Assembly: GCA_036346405.1 (NCBI GenBank)
Contig: CM070554.1
Location: 45,903,058-45,967,057, forward strand
Length of the DNA: 64,000 nt
Source: Phyllostachys edulis
Lineage: Eukaryota > Streptophyta > Magnoliopsida > Poales > Poaceae
Reading direction: 5' to 3'
Under the pieces are notes generated by a model. That model saw nothing but the letters and a program-made list of their open reading frames with translations. It was not told the origin of the DNA and searched no databases. The position numbers were made by a program, and so were the translations under genes. Shown in pieces: positions 48,064 through 60,300 of this stretch. The stretch's first letter is position 1. Each line of letters opens with the position of its first letter.

Positions 48064-50681
48064 TTTGTTTCACTTATAAGAGAAATCCATTTAGAAGAGT
48101 GAATAAGGTTTGAACCTATTCTTTAGTCAGCCCGAATCTCGGAGACGAGATTCCCTTTAGGGGGGTAGGTTATTTGGTCTATTTTTAAAGTTTTAAAAAT
48201 AAAAATAACTATTTGAATTTGTCTTGTTGAAGTCAAAGCTTAATATGTATTTTTTGAAATAAAAAACAATTTAATATGAATAATGTCAACACAAACTATT
48301 GTTAAAACTATTTTATTTGGATTCTCTATGCTTGGATATATTTTCTAGAATTTTTTCAAGTCCATTTGCTATTTGCATTTTCTGCAATTTCTAAAAACAA
48401 AAACTAATTAAAATATCAGAATTTGTTTCGGGCCGAATTCCCCGCTTCAGCCCATTCCTATTCCTCTGGACTAGCCTAGTTTTCTGGACCAACTCCCATC
48501 GGAGCCCATCTCCCCCGTGCGCACCCGCTCGCACCTGCTGCCAGGTGGGCCCTACACCCCCTTCGTCCACCTTCCGTCATCTTCTCCGCGTGAGATCGCT
48601 CACGTTCACCATTGTCATCTTTTGAAGCTTTGTCTGATAGTGGAATCTCCAACAAGAAAATCTTGTGCCGACCTTACCATTTAAACCCTCGTATCTTTTC
48701 ACATCCGAATCAAATCAAACCAAACCAATTCCTATCCCGTAATGCCCTTGATCTCCGAGTTTGTTTCGTGGCCGAAACGGATTCCGCTTGATTTGCCCTC
48801 TCGGCCTCGCACTCACCATATAAATAGGATCCCGAGGATCGCCTCAACACCCTCATCCCAAACCCTCAAGCCACCTCGACCCTAGAGCTCTAGTGCCACC
48901 GCAATCCAAGATTTTAGGGTTTTGGTGAGCCTCTTGGTTTTCGATTTGCGCTGCCGACGTTGCCGCCATCGTCTTCAGTGTCACCCAGGCTACCCCCAGA
49001 ACCTCTCCACGTTGTCGGCGCATTGTCGACAAACGCCCGTACCTCTCCGCCGCCAAAACCTCGTCACCGGCTACCACCATCATCCTCAAGCACCCGTAAG
49101 TGCACCAATGAGTTCGCGATAGCGTTCTCTATATGTTGGTATCATTCATCGTCGATGAGACACCGCCATGCACCGTTGTCACCGGGGCTCGTAGGTTCAC
49201 CGTGGTGATGACGTAATCAGTTGACGTGGCATCATGGTTAGCACCTACCTCCTACGACCAGGTAGTCGTAGCCTTCTACGACGAGGTAGTCGTAGCCTTC
49301 TACGACCAGGTAGTCATAACTTCCTTCTGACCACGTGCAGTCGAACTCATTGTACAGTGCTCGATGTACAGTACTCGATGTACAATACTCGATGTACAGT
49401 GTTCGATAATCAGTACTCAAATTCCTTTTTGAGTATTTTCTTTATATTAGATCTTCTAAAGCCATATTTTTTTTTCATCCGAACTCCGATTGAGGCCATT
49501 CAAATTTATAAATTCATCTAAATTTGAGCTATGTTTTACTGAGATTTTTATGTAATTTTTGGAGTTTGTTTTCTCTCTGTTATTTTTTTATTTGGTTTAT
49601 TTGCCTTGTTTACGAGTAGACGTTGATACTTCAGGAAGTTTTGAGTAAGGAGGAGTGCACCAAGATCAAGACTAATCCCAAGATCTATTCCAAGGCAAGC
49701 CGTAGTCTTTTGATCATATTGAACCTATGATTTCAAAAGTATATTGTTTTATACAATTGTATGCTATCTTTATACAAATTATTTTGGGATTAGCTATCAC
49801 CTGTTATCATTATGCCTCCATTGATTATTTGAATGCCATGAATCCTTTGTCACTCTAGCATGGATAATTTTAGTTGGACATATTTGTATCACTAACATGG
49901 GTATCGTACAAATGCTTAGTCAAGCTTAGTTATGATGGGTTCATTATCACATGCGTCATAATGATAAATCTTGATTTAATGATATATGGAATCATGGTGG
50001 TTAGCTACTCTTGTTAAAATTTATGTATCAAGACAGGGTATCTCATTGGTCTTGGTTAAACAAAATGGTTTCCGCTCGGGCGAGTAGATGGTGGATTGAG
50101 AGTGTGATTATAACACGTTGTGGGTTGTGGTAAGATCGCCTGAGTAATTTGTTAAGGACTTAATATTGTGCATCATTGAACTGAGCCTTAACAATACAAC
50201 CACATGTCTTGTATGAGCGGGACCTGACTAATTAATTAGCAATGTTTTGATTTAGTTCTATTTGGGTTGTGTTTGGCGCAAGAGGGGGCCCCTGTCTAGT
50301 CGGTAAGACATTCAGTGTTGAAACCTTAGCGAGCAAAACCGGGTCAAAACAGAACTTTGTAAAGGCCTTGACGTGTGCTTTAGACTGCTTACCAAAGACA
50401 GTGAGCAGTGGTATCGACGGATGCCAAATAAACTAGAGAAGTCGTGTTATGTGGGTAAAGCTGTACAACCTCTATAGAGTGTAAAACTATTCGAATAGCC
50501 GTGTCCGCAGTTATGGACGTGTTCGAGGATTTAACACAAAAGGTAGAGTTTCTTATAAAATGTGTCAGAGTGTGAACGAGAAGTTCACGTGATGAATATA
50601 ATATTTGTTTAGTGAACGGGTAATTCACTTGGTGGTTTGTCTTGAGAAGTGAATGGGTAGTTCACTGGTTGTTTCAAAGCA
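48064..50681 (+). mobile_element. Ty3/gypsy element 3' end with LTR, broken by a CACTA insertion
   Basis: At 48132-48152 CGAATCTCGGAGACGAGATT and the polypurine tract AGGGGGGTAGG (48159-48169) mark the end of a gypsy internal region. The LTR then begins. It contains TATA box CATATAAATAGG (48818) and the conserved block around TATTCGAATAGCC (50486) shared with the solo LTR at 14421. It stops at 50681, where a CACTA element starts; the LTR 3' end was not found on the other side. Gag-pol upstream is missing. Confidence 0.65.
49250..49410. repeat. Short tandem repeats in the LTR
   Basis: CTACGACCAGGTAGTCGTAG-like units recur from 49252 to 49318 (about 24-bp period). TCGATGTACAGTACTCGATG-like units follow at 49360-49410. 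Both are inside the gypsy LTR downstream of its TATA box. Confidence 0.75.
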
Positions 50682-51825
50682 CACTACTACACAAAGGGTC
50701 ATCACAGATGGTTTCTGAACCGTATGGAATTATGTGTTTGTGATGACGCATGTCATCACAGACGGTTTTCAAACCGTCTGTGAAAAAAGCTATCACGAGC
50801 GGTGCTCAACAAGAACCGCTCAGGATAGTATTATCACTGAGCGGTTCTGTTTAGAACCGCTCGTGATAGTCTATTTTCACAAACGGTTCTGAACAAGAAT
50901 CGTTTGTGATAATTACTATCATAGACGGTTTTTGTTCAGAATCGTCTATGATAGTTTTTCTACTACAAAAAAAAATGTATTTTCAGAAAATTGCTTAGGT
51001 TTTTTTTATTAAAAAAATATGTATTTGTTCGCACGTAGAATAAATTTGAAATTGTGTTGGCATTACGGAAGGAGAAAAGCGGAGAATGTTCACGGCAAAA
51101 CTATGAGACGAGAGGCTGCTGTGGTAGGAGGCAGTGGGGAGCTTCTTGTCCGAATCATCCGACGCTATCGCCCAGATCTGCAAGCCAAATGCCACGGAAT
51201 CAGTGACAGCAAGAAAAAAGAAGAGCGAAATCGCACCAGTAATCTGCAACCGCAGCGAGAATGCAATGGACCTTGATGTCGTGGTCTCCACCACCGGTGG
51301 CGAAGAGGCGGGAGGCGGGGTGGAAGTCGAGGGTGAGCACTGGCTGTAGGTCGTGCCAGTTGATCTGCACCGTGCGGCCCCGCATGTCTATTCTTCTTAT
51401 TCTTCCCCGCTTGCTCCTCATGACTTGCTCCACCTCTGCCGCCGAAAGGAAGCTTGCCGCATGACGACGCAGAGCCTCACCCAGTAAGGTCCTACCTCAA
51501 CTCGGCTATAATATATAAGGATAGTGCCAAAACATTTTGCGCCCAGCACGCGTGTTCAAAATTTTTTCGAACTCATACTGCGAATCACGATTTATTTCGT
51601 TACAAAAACCGTCTATGATGACATATCACAGATTGGTTGCCATGGTAATATCGCAGAGTAAGCCATGGTAAAATCACAAAGTAAGAAAAATTCCAAGTCA
51701 TGGTAAAATCGTAGAGTAAGTAAAATTCCAAGTGAGAGATGGTTTTTAATACAAACCATCTGTGGTGAGATATTTATCACAAATGGTTCGTATTAAGAAT
51801 GGATAATTGATGCGAAGTAGATGAT
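50682..51825. mobile_element. Non-autonomous CACTA element, sister of the one at 9290
   Basis: It starts CACTACTACACAAAGGGTC at 50682. TCACAGACGGTTTTC...ACCGTCTGTGA-type subterminal inverted units run to about 50965 and again at 51575-51800. The right terminus is decayed, and 51825 is an estimate. It shares with the element at 9290 the stretch GGCTATAATATATAAGGA-AGTGCCAAAACATTTT (51502 versus 10138) and the CCATGGTAAAATC-type tail. The interior differs and carries a FAS2-like gene fragment. Confidence 0.8.
51066..51385 (-). pseudogene. Captured 5' end of a FAS2 gene (CAF-1 p60 subunit)
   Basis: On the - strand, exon 1 runs from an ATG at 51385 to 51272 (38 codons). It encodes MRGRTVQINWHDLQPVLTLD, FHPAS, then TGGGDHDIK. 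A 94-bp intron (51271-51178) ends in TTGCAG, with donor GTCC weakened from the usual GTRA. Exon 2 from 51177 encodes IWAIASDDSDKKLPTASYHS and ends at VNILRFSPS near 51066. This is the start and first WD40 repeat of the chromatin assembly factor 1 subunit FAS2 as known in plants. The intron shows that genomic DNA, not cDNA, was captured. The copy is truncated and lies inside a CACTA element. Confidence 0.82.
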
Positions 51826-52209
51826 GTCACTAGCTGAACACTCGTGCCCATGCACGAACTCTCAACTCTTCGGAAAACGCCCAAAACACACCAGGTAGCT
51901 GATCGTCACAAGACCACGAACGTCAAGTCCCTAATTCCCAATGGAACGACAGCTTGACCTTGGATTGTAGAATGAATCAATGGAAAGCCCAATCCTCTCT
52001 CAAAGTCTTCGCATGAACTCTGATTCTTAAGAACAAGCAATAGCTATGTTTCAATTCATATGCATAAAATGGTCTAATGAATACAAGTGGGGTGCCAAGG
52101 TATTTAAGGGCGCCCCACCTCTCTCACGCAAGGTTCGGCCTAGGGCCGACTGAAGTGGTTTTGGCCAAAGGAGCCGAAACTGATGCCTATTCGGTTTTTA
52201 AGAAACCGA
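51826..52209. other. Spacer between two CACTA elements
   Basis: No gene recognised. On the - strand a CCTTAAATACC motif and a moderately GC-rich stretch look like an LTR promoter, so it may be an LTR fragment. It cannot be assigned. Confidence 0.4.
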
Positions 52210-53059
52210 CACTACTACAGGAAGCCACATCACAGACGGTTGGAACCGTCATGACCAGACAGTTTCGAACCGTCTATGTTTGTTGATGCTGTGATAACGA
52301 GCCATTATCCTGAATAATAAAAAACCGTCATGATATACAATATCCTGACGGTTTTACTAAAAACCGTCTATGAAGGCTAGTATCACAGATAGTTTGGACT
52401 AAAAACCGTCGTGATATGGGAATATCACGAGCGGTTCTAAAAAAAACCGTCGTGATTTGTGAATATCACAAACGGCTTTTGTTGAGAACCGCTCTGTGAT
52501 ATTCGCGATCCTGAGCGGTTTGTTTTTATAACGTTACAGATATTTAAATATCCTGAGCGGTTTTAGTAGAAACCGCTGCAGGATACTACTTCCTGAGCGG
52601 TTTTAACAAAAACCGTGCGTGATAGCTCATACCCACGACCACAATTTTCTTTGTTTTTACGGCTAGCCTCGGGAATTGCTAGCCATGCCCTTTGAAAACA
52701 AGCATGCACAAAAACAGATTCAAGCATGCACAAAAACAGTTCATTAGAGATAATCAATTGTTGACAACTCAAAGTGATCATTACTCAAAATAAATTACAA
52801 AAGATCACATTTGTTCAAGTATTGTCGCTATAGTTACAAGCGGATTACAATTGTTTACGTTGAGAGGTGTCGGCGGGGTGATGCTCTCGGTTGGCGGACG
52901 GAGTGAAACTCTCCATTGTCGTTAATGATTTACGTGTTGATAAAGGTCGAGCTTCCTCGAATGTCCTTGATCTCTTCATAACGAGTGAATCACATTGTAA
53001 ACCCAAGACACGTAAGCTACCAAGAGTAAAGTGGTAAGCTATATATATTTAAATTTATA

Positions 53060-55480
53060 ATTAGGAAATAATTATTTGAGATTGACAAACCTCGGGATCC
53101 TTCTTCCTAGCTCTAAGGATTAGTCGCATATGATAGTAGACGTGGATTGCACATAACTCATCATCTTTTTCTTTGGCGGACCTTGCAAAAATAGAATTAC
53201 ATATATAGGTATAGTCGAGTTGAGAGAGCGTTATTATGAAGTATGATATAGGATTATCGTGTTGTAGCGCGTGCGAAAAATCCATCTGTGTGTTAGTTAG
53301 GCGCTCTTTCCATTGTTTATTCCTTTGTTGGCAACATAATTGATGAGCGACCTACATGATTCAAAAAGTTATCCTCGGCCATTTCAAGCGAATGAAGACT
53401 ACAATAGAGTTATGTAAGGAGGAAATGAGCATACCTCTCGAGTATTCCTCTTAGAATGCTGAAGTCGTGCTTGTTGCGGTTTAGGGAATCAAGGTATATC
53501 ACATGGTTCCTCTTGGGTATAATAACTAAAAGGATCTAGTGGTACCTACTCATGTATGTCGCTATAGTCATTAAACTAAGTTAGTCTGCGTATAAAGTAC
53601 AAATGAAATTTGTATAGCAAGTAGTGACACTTACCCCTGGTTGTAGGGCACCACTATGTACTTCATGTTCGTCTGACGAAGCAATGACCTCGTTATGTAT
53701 TTCTCGACGAAGGACGAGTCTTCTTGGATGGTTTGCAACGATACCACATGTCGATCGAGAAACCCACGGTTCTTTCCATTCCGGATATTTTTCAGCATGT
53801 ATCTATACATAAGCAATGAGTTGTGATATTTATCGGTATTACATAAATGTAGAACTTGATTGTACGCACTTACAGTGTCCAACATTGTAGAAGCGAGACA
53901 TCGAGGCCAACGAGGTTGAATAGTTCATATAAGTCGTTGAACCCCACGACGAAGTACCTCGTCCCACTCGGAAATTGACATGTACCATATCCACCTGGAC
54001 CTTGACGTAACCCTGCGCCAGGTGGGCACCGTGCTGCACTGACCCTTCCTCGTATGGATACACCATCTCCTGCGCAGCCTCAATACAAAGGGACCCATCC
54101 ATCCTCACTTGGAGCTTGCACGGCGTCGGCTCCTATAAAACGTATGCAATTAGCTAAGGCGTCCTATAGGTCTATCTTTGGTGCATTCCATAGATGTACG
54201 TTACCTTGATGTCGCCTCTATCGGTAATCGGATGTCGTCTATCGGTGTCGGACGTCGTCATGTTGAGGATTATCTTGCGACGGGCGACGCTACTCGAAGT
54301 CGAGGAGGATCGCCTCCCGAATTAACGAGGCGACTTCATCGCCGGCAGCTAAGGAGTATCTCCATTTGACCGTGCAATGCTGCTATCTCTTCTTCAAATT
54401 TGTTAGTAATCATCTGTACCAACCGGTTGTCGTGCTCGGCCTTGGATCTCTTCCTACTCCTATACGTGCAGTAAGTCGTCCGCGAATCCATGACTCCAAG
54501 GTACGTTAACCCCAAGGCCTCGCGTGCGACCGGGTGCTCCTTGTTTCCCAAGGCCGTAGATAGTATATCCTTCTCCTATGCGCATGGAAGGAGCCTTGGG
54601 AAGCTTGGGCAGTCAAGTCACGCTGCAAGAGGTCATCATGTTATTATAGACACTATGAAGTTATGGACTTATTAACTAGGTAGTTCGACATATTTACCAC
54701 ACGTTGGGACACTTCCTAGTCTGCGGGTTTGTGAAAGAGATCTTTGCCGAAGGCGAGACTTTTGCCCTCGCTTTTAACCAGCTTAGGGAGCGCGTGCTGT
54801 GACATCGAGAAGCGGGTTACGCTCCTCCGCCCCCATTCCTCGTATTTACCGCGTGCCCGGCGGTGCGAGTCTGTCTTGGTGAGTGTTTAGATGTCTGCGG
54901 AGAGCTTTGTGCGCCGCACTTTGCTCCTTAAATTCGGCCGTCGTTTTCATAGCCACAAAGGTGTCCCATGCTTCCCGCGTCAAGAATCTATCTTTAGCGA
55001 AGGGCGTTTGACCGTGTTCACGTGCCGTGACAAGAATGCTCTTGAAGGTCCTCCACGATTTATCCATCGTGAGCATCGCCGTCCGTCGCCGCGCGTACCA
55101 CATCTCGCTACGGAATAGTGAACTTCTCTGAAAGTTCTCATCCCACTGCAGCGCCTCTCGCTTCTTTAAATCGAGTCCTTCCACCTTGGTGTGGTGATGG
55201 GGACCCGTTCCTTTCAAGTATCCCATGAGATGAGTGCGAAATCTCGCCGCGATCTCTTGGGACTCGAGAGGGACCCCAAAGTCAACGACCTCCGTGATGA
55301 CCACCGGCCCAAAGGCATTTTCGATTGTCCTCTGCCATCTCGCTTAGTGTCATTATAAATCGGCGGTGGCGGCGGCCTCGTCGGCGCCTCTTCCATCTCG
55401 GCATCGGTGTTGGCGGCCTCGTCGGTGCCTCTTCCATCTGCGGCGTCGGTGATGGCGGTGAAGACCAGTGCCTCTGCCAT
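53060..55480 (-). pseudogene. CACTA second gene: Transposase_24-like N-part, Ulp1 (C48) protease-like C-part
   Basis: The ATG is at 55480 (MAEALVFTAITDAADGRGTD), followed by a Pro-rich stretch. The Ptta/En/Spm Transposase_24 region lies at 55304-54846 (VVDFGVPLESQEIAARFRTH, MWYARRRTAMLTMDKSWR, LTREAWDTFVAMK). A middle region at 54108-53839 has CIEAAQEMVYPYEEGSV. A Ulp1-like part follows (LRQTNMKYIVVPYNQG near 53640, then IPKRNHVIYLDSLNRNKHD on the - strand near 53515-53460). In C48 proteases this part carries the HW and D motifs; the HW is not visible because of breaks. Splice-like gaps and frameshifts make the exon structure uncertain. Confidence 0.75.
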
Positions 55481-56577
55481 CTCGCTTACTTGCTGTCTAT
55501 ATAAGTTACATATGCAATAAAATTTATTGCAAGTGTCTGGATTAAACTCTCAGCCAATAAAAGGTCTAGAGATTAACGATTGCCGTAGACACTATTCCAA
55601 CATATTGATTGATGATATTATGTGCTCTCGGAAGGAGAGTAGCTAAAGAACAAATCTTTGCCATCTCAATCCTATTGTCTATACTCTTCATTAAATGAAT
55701 ATGATAATATAAATTCAAACTATGAGCTCTAAACAATACTTTGTTAGCTTGTCAAATGATCTCAGCATTAGCAAAACAGATTAAACTTCGATCAAGCAGA
55801 GGTTGACTATAGAGATCAAGATGGCAAATGAAAAGTTGAATGAGCTCATCTGAGACTACTAAAAGAATCACAAACTAGTCAATAGAAGATCAATTTGCAA
55901 TAGAACTATGAGCTCAACGAAAATAACCAATTAACGATTACATCATATTGACGGTAGCAAGTAATACAATAGAGCTCAAGTATGAACTAACTATCACATT
56001 CAATCTCGATATAAGATGAGTTCATCACGAGCATGTCAACAAAGCCCACCGATCAATTTGCAACATCTTGATGTTAGATTGAAATCGAAACTAATACGAG
56101 ATCAAGGTATCAACTAGCACCGCAAATATATATATGCAAAGATCAACCGAACTACCACAGAGGACCAATACTCGCAGAGAGGATGCCGCACAAGAACTCA
56201 CGGTGCGGGGAGGAGGCCGACGCTGGAGGAGGGAGGTGGGGAGGAGGAGGTCGACATGGGGAGGAGGACGGCGGCGGGGAGAAGGCGGTCTGCGGAGGAG
56301 GAGGCCGACACGGGAGGAGGACGGCGGTGTCGAGGTCGGAGGCGGCGACGTCGGGGCTTCTGATCGGGAGGTGAGCAGGCGCCAAGGTCGAGGCGGCACC
56401 GAGGTCAGCGCGCCGAGGTCGGGGCGCCAATGTCGGGCGGCGCGCCGAGGTCGTGGTCGGTGGTGAGCAGGCGAGCCCTAAACCCTAGAGGAGGCGAGCA
56501 GCGCGAGAGCCTAAGGGCGCGGGAGAGGAAGTGACAAGTGAGAGCAAAACCCTAGCGTTTCCCGCCTTATAAAAAGT
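55481..56577. other. Inter-gene region of the CACTA element
   Basis: AT-rich from 55500 to 56150 with no gene. 56170-56470 is a GGAGGAGG-rich low-complexity block giving spurious ORFs on both strands. It separates the two - strand CACTA gene remnants. Confidence 0.5.
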
Positions 56578-56700
56578 ATATCACAGACGGATCTATTATA
56601 GAACCGTCTGTGATATTATTATCACAGACGGTTCTCATCAGAAACCGTCTGTGATATTCTTATCACAGACGGTTGTATTATAAAACCGTCTGTGATAGCC
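56578..56700. repeat. Internal cluster of CACTA subterminal inverted units
   Basis: Three nearly perfect hairpins of form ATCACAGACGGTT...AACCGTCTGTGAT lie in tandem at 56580-56615, 56621-56655 and 56661-56697. They are the best preserved units of this family in the window and lie far from either terminus. Confidence 0.88.
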
Positions 56701-56820
56701 TAACAAAACCTGATGACAATGTGTGATATCCTGACAAAACATAGTGAACCTGGTGACAAGTATGATGACAATCATGACAAGTCCATATGAATTCAAACCT
56801 GGTGACAAGTATGATGACAA

Positions 56821-57235
56821 GTTCATAACACATTTGACTTCAAAATTTCATATCTAATTCAACTCAACTCCAAATCAAGTGAAACCAATTTTGATACTCC
56901 ACATTACAATGTACGTCCACATTGACATCAATATCAAATATGACAAGTCCATAACAAGTTCATAACATATTTGACTTCAAAATTTCATATCTAATTCAAC
57001 TCAACTCCAAATCAAGTGAAACCAATTTTGATACTCCACATTACAATGTCGTCCACATTGACATCAATATCAAATATGACAAGTCCATAACAAGTTCATA
57101 ACACATTTGACTTCAAAATTTCATATCTAATTCAACTCAACTCCAAATCAAGTGAAACCAATTTTGATACTCCACATTACAATGTACGTCCACATTGACA
57201 TCAATATCAAATATGACAAGTCCATAACACATCAA
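56821..57235. repeat. Three tandem copies of a roughly 137-bp unit
   Basis: GTTCATAACACATTTGACTT starts copies at 56821, 56959 (one change) and 57094. Each copy includes CAACTCCAAATCAAGTGAAA and CCACATTGACATCAATATCA. High similarity suggests recent expansion. It lies just 3' of the TNP2 remnant. Confidence 0.92.
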
Positions 57236-57334
57236 CACATGACAATTTCACGTTGACATCAAAATATATGAGAGATTACAAGTCCATAACACATGATGTT
57301 ATGGAATAAATTAATTACATTGGAGTAAATTCTT

Positions 57335-60300
57335 AATTAAAATATAGGCCTTCGTGATGATCGACGCGCATATAGCTAGCTTCCTCACTGGGTTCTTCCT
57401 CGAGCCTAATGCCGTTTCTGAAAGGAGGCAACTCGTCAAATTGATTGTATTCTTCCTCGTCCACTACATTCTCAACTCCGACAATCCTCCTTTTTCCATG
57501 AAGAACTACGTGGCGCTTCTTATTTGCCGGGTCGGTTACATAGAAGACTTGAACAACTTGGTTAGCTTGATCACGAATGGTTCGTCTTTGTATCCGACAC
57601 GTTAGAGATTCACGGTAGTGACACCGTATTTGTCGACCTTCACCGTGGGAGATGGACCCAACGACACGAAATAGGGGATCTTGAAAAGCACATAGTCGAG
57701 CTCCCATATCTCCTCTATTTGCCCATAGTAGGAGCTCCTCATCCCATCGGTCTTGAATGCATCTATCACGAACACATTGTTACGGGCTGTGCTCTTCCTA
57801 TCCTGAGTTGCCGTATAAAATGTGTACCCATTTATGTCGTATCCTTGCCATGCGACAATTGTAAATTGTGGCCCTCGTGCCAACCATAGCAACGTATCAT
57901 CACTTGATGACCTCCCAGTGATTCGCACCTTTAACCATTCGTTGAACCAGCGGTTGTGCTCTCTCGTGATCCAAACCTCCGACCGATGCGGATTACATTG
58001 GCGCACCATGTCTTTGTGCTCGTCGATGTACAGGGACACTTGGGTCATGTGTTGCAAGACCGTGAAATGGGCTTGGCGTGCGTATCGGATCGGGAGTGAT
58101 TGATTTCCTTCCGATGGTCCGATACCATCGGTCTCCCCTCATGGCGAGATAGAGGCACACCTATCGGTTCAACTTTGAGCCATGTAGTCGACGCAGAACT
58201 CAATGACCTCTTCGGTTGCATAACCTTCGATGATCTTGCCCTCCGGTCGAGATCGATTCGTCGTAGGACTTGAGAATTCCCATGTACCTCTCGAGCGGGT
58301 ACATATGGCGTAAGAACACAGGGCCACATATCTTTATCTCTTTCACAAGGTGAACAATGAGATGGACCATGATATCGAAAAATGACGGAGGAAATACATC
58401 TCAAGATGACATAGAGTCGTCACCACCTCGACCTCTGAGCATCTAGTCCTTGGGGATCAATGATCTTCGAGCAATTGAGTTGAAAAAATAACCTGACCTC
58501 AAGATTTCCACTCGGACCTTGTTGGCAAGATACTTCTAATTACAACAGGAAGCATTTGTGTCATCGACACATGACAATCATGAGACTTCATACCAATTAA
58601 TTTCAAATCTTGCATAGAAACAAGGTTCTTAATGTTAGCGGAGTAACGGATGGGACTTTCACTCCATGCAAGCTCGCACGATTCATTTCTCTCGGCCTTG
58701 GACAGAGTGTAGCAAAATTTGGGAAAGTGCGTTAAATCTGTGTCGGTCTCTTCGGTGCTAACTCGGTCCTTATGTTCATATCAACCAAGTCACGCCGATG
58801 CGTTAACACCATCCTTTGTTTTGCCACTAATGTTGACAAAGAGACCAATCAAGCTATCACATACATTCTTCTCTCGTGCATGGCGTCGATGCGATGGCGA
58901 ACTTCTAAGTGCTCCCAATAAGGCAAGTCCCAAAAATTGACCGCTTCTTCTAGATGTTCTTCTCACGGGTTCTTAATTTCGTCCCTTCCCAAGCACAACA
59001 TCGATATCCTTAACCATATCATAGACCTTTTTCCCTCTAAAAGCCCTTGGAGTGAATCGTTCTCCTTATTTCCATCGAATTGTTTTTCATCTTGCGGTAT
59101 GGGTGACTCTGAGGAAGGAACCTACGGTGGCCTTATATACACGCTTTTCGCGAGTTGTTCACCATACACTCTCCATAGCATCTAAGCGGTCTTGAATGAG
59201 CTTTGGCTCCTTTTGTCTTGGCTTGACAAGTTTACCAAGGCGAGAAAATCATTGATGGTGCGAGAACAACATGGCGCGTAAAGTGAAGTTCTCTCGTTTG
59301 TACGCATCCCATACTGTGCCCCTTCGTTCCACGGTGTCACAAGATCTTCGGCAATGGTGCTAGGTACACATCAATATCATTCCCGTGTTGCTTGGCCCTT
59401 GGATAAGTAGTGACATCAAAATGTACTTCCGCTTCATACACGCCAAGGAAGAAGGTTGTACATACATAGATTCACGGGCGGGTGCTATGTCGCTTGCTCA
59501 TATTACCGAAAGGATTCATTCCATCGTACTCAACCCTAACCTTATGTTCCTCGGTTCGCACCGAACTCTTGACTCCGATCGAAGTTTCTCCTTTGGCGAG
59601 AATCGGCGAGGTGTCTTAGCTTTCCATCTCTCTTACGCTCCTCACGAGTGCCAGCGCAGCAATCTTGCCTCCTTTGGGTTCGCAAATAAACGCTTCAAGC
59701 GTGGGATCACGGCGAGATACCACAACATCTTAGCAGAGGTCCTTGCTTCACCTTAGCGATTCTCGACGCTTGTATCGGAATGCTTTGCACACAGGACATA
59801 CATGCATGTCTCGCATACTCTTTACGGTAGAGGATACAATCGTTCGGACATACATGTATTCTTTGTACTTCTATTCCCAATGGACAAATAACCTTCTTTG
59901 CTTGATAAGTGGTGCTGGGCAACACGTTTCCCTCCGGAAGGATGTCCGCTAGGAGACCTAACAACGCCGTGAAACTCTTATCGGACCAACCATTGCTTGC
60001 CTTCAATTTCAGCAGTTCAAACACGGTTGACAATCTTGTATATTCGGCTTGCAACCGGGAACAAAGGTCTCACCGAGTCCTCCCTTAAGCCCTCGAATTT
60101 ACAAAACTCTCTCTCAGTAGTTTTCTTACGCATCGTGTAGCATCTCGATCCAGTTGTCATCGTGCCACCTATCCTCATCAAAAGCACAGTCCACATCCGG
60201 AAATCGTTGACTTCCTCGGCGATGTCGTCATTATTAACTTCGTATAATCACCGTGGTGGTCCAACATGTATACCCTTTTTGAAACCCTTGAATCAAGTGT

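Noticed and set aside
56091..56466. Gly/Arg-rich and Pro-rich ORFs
   Set aside because: The GGAGGAGG low-complexity block is open in several frames; no family is recognised.
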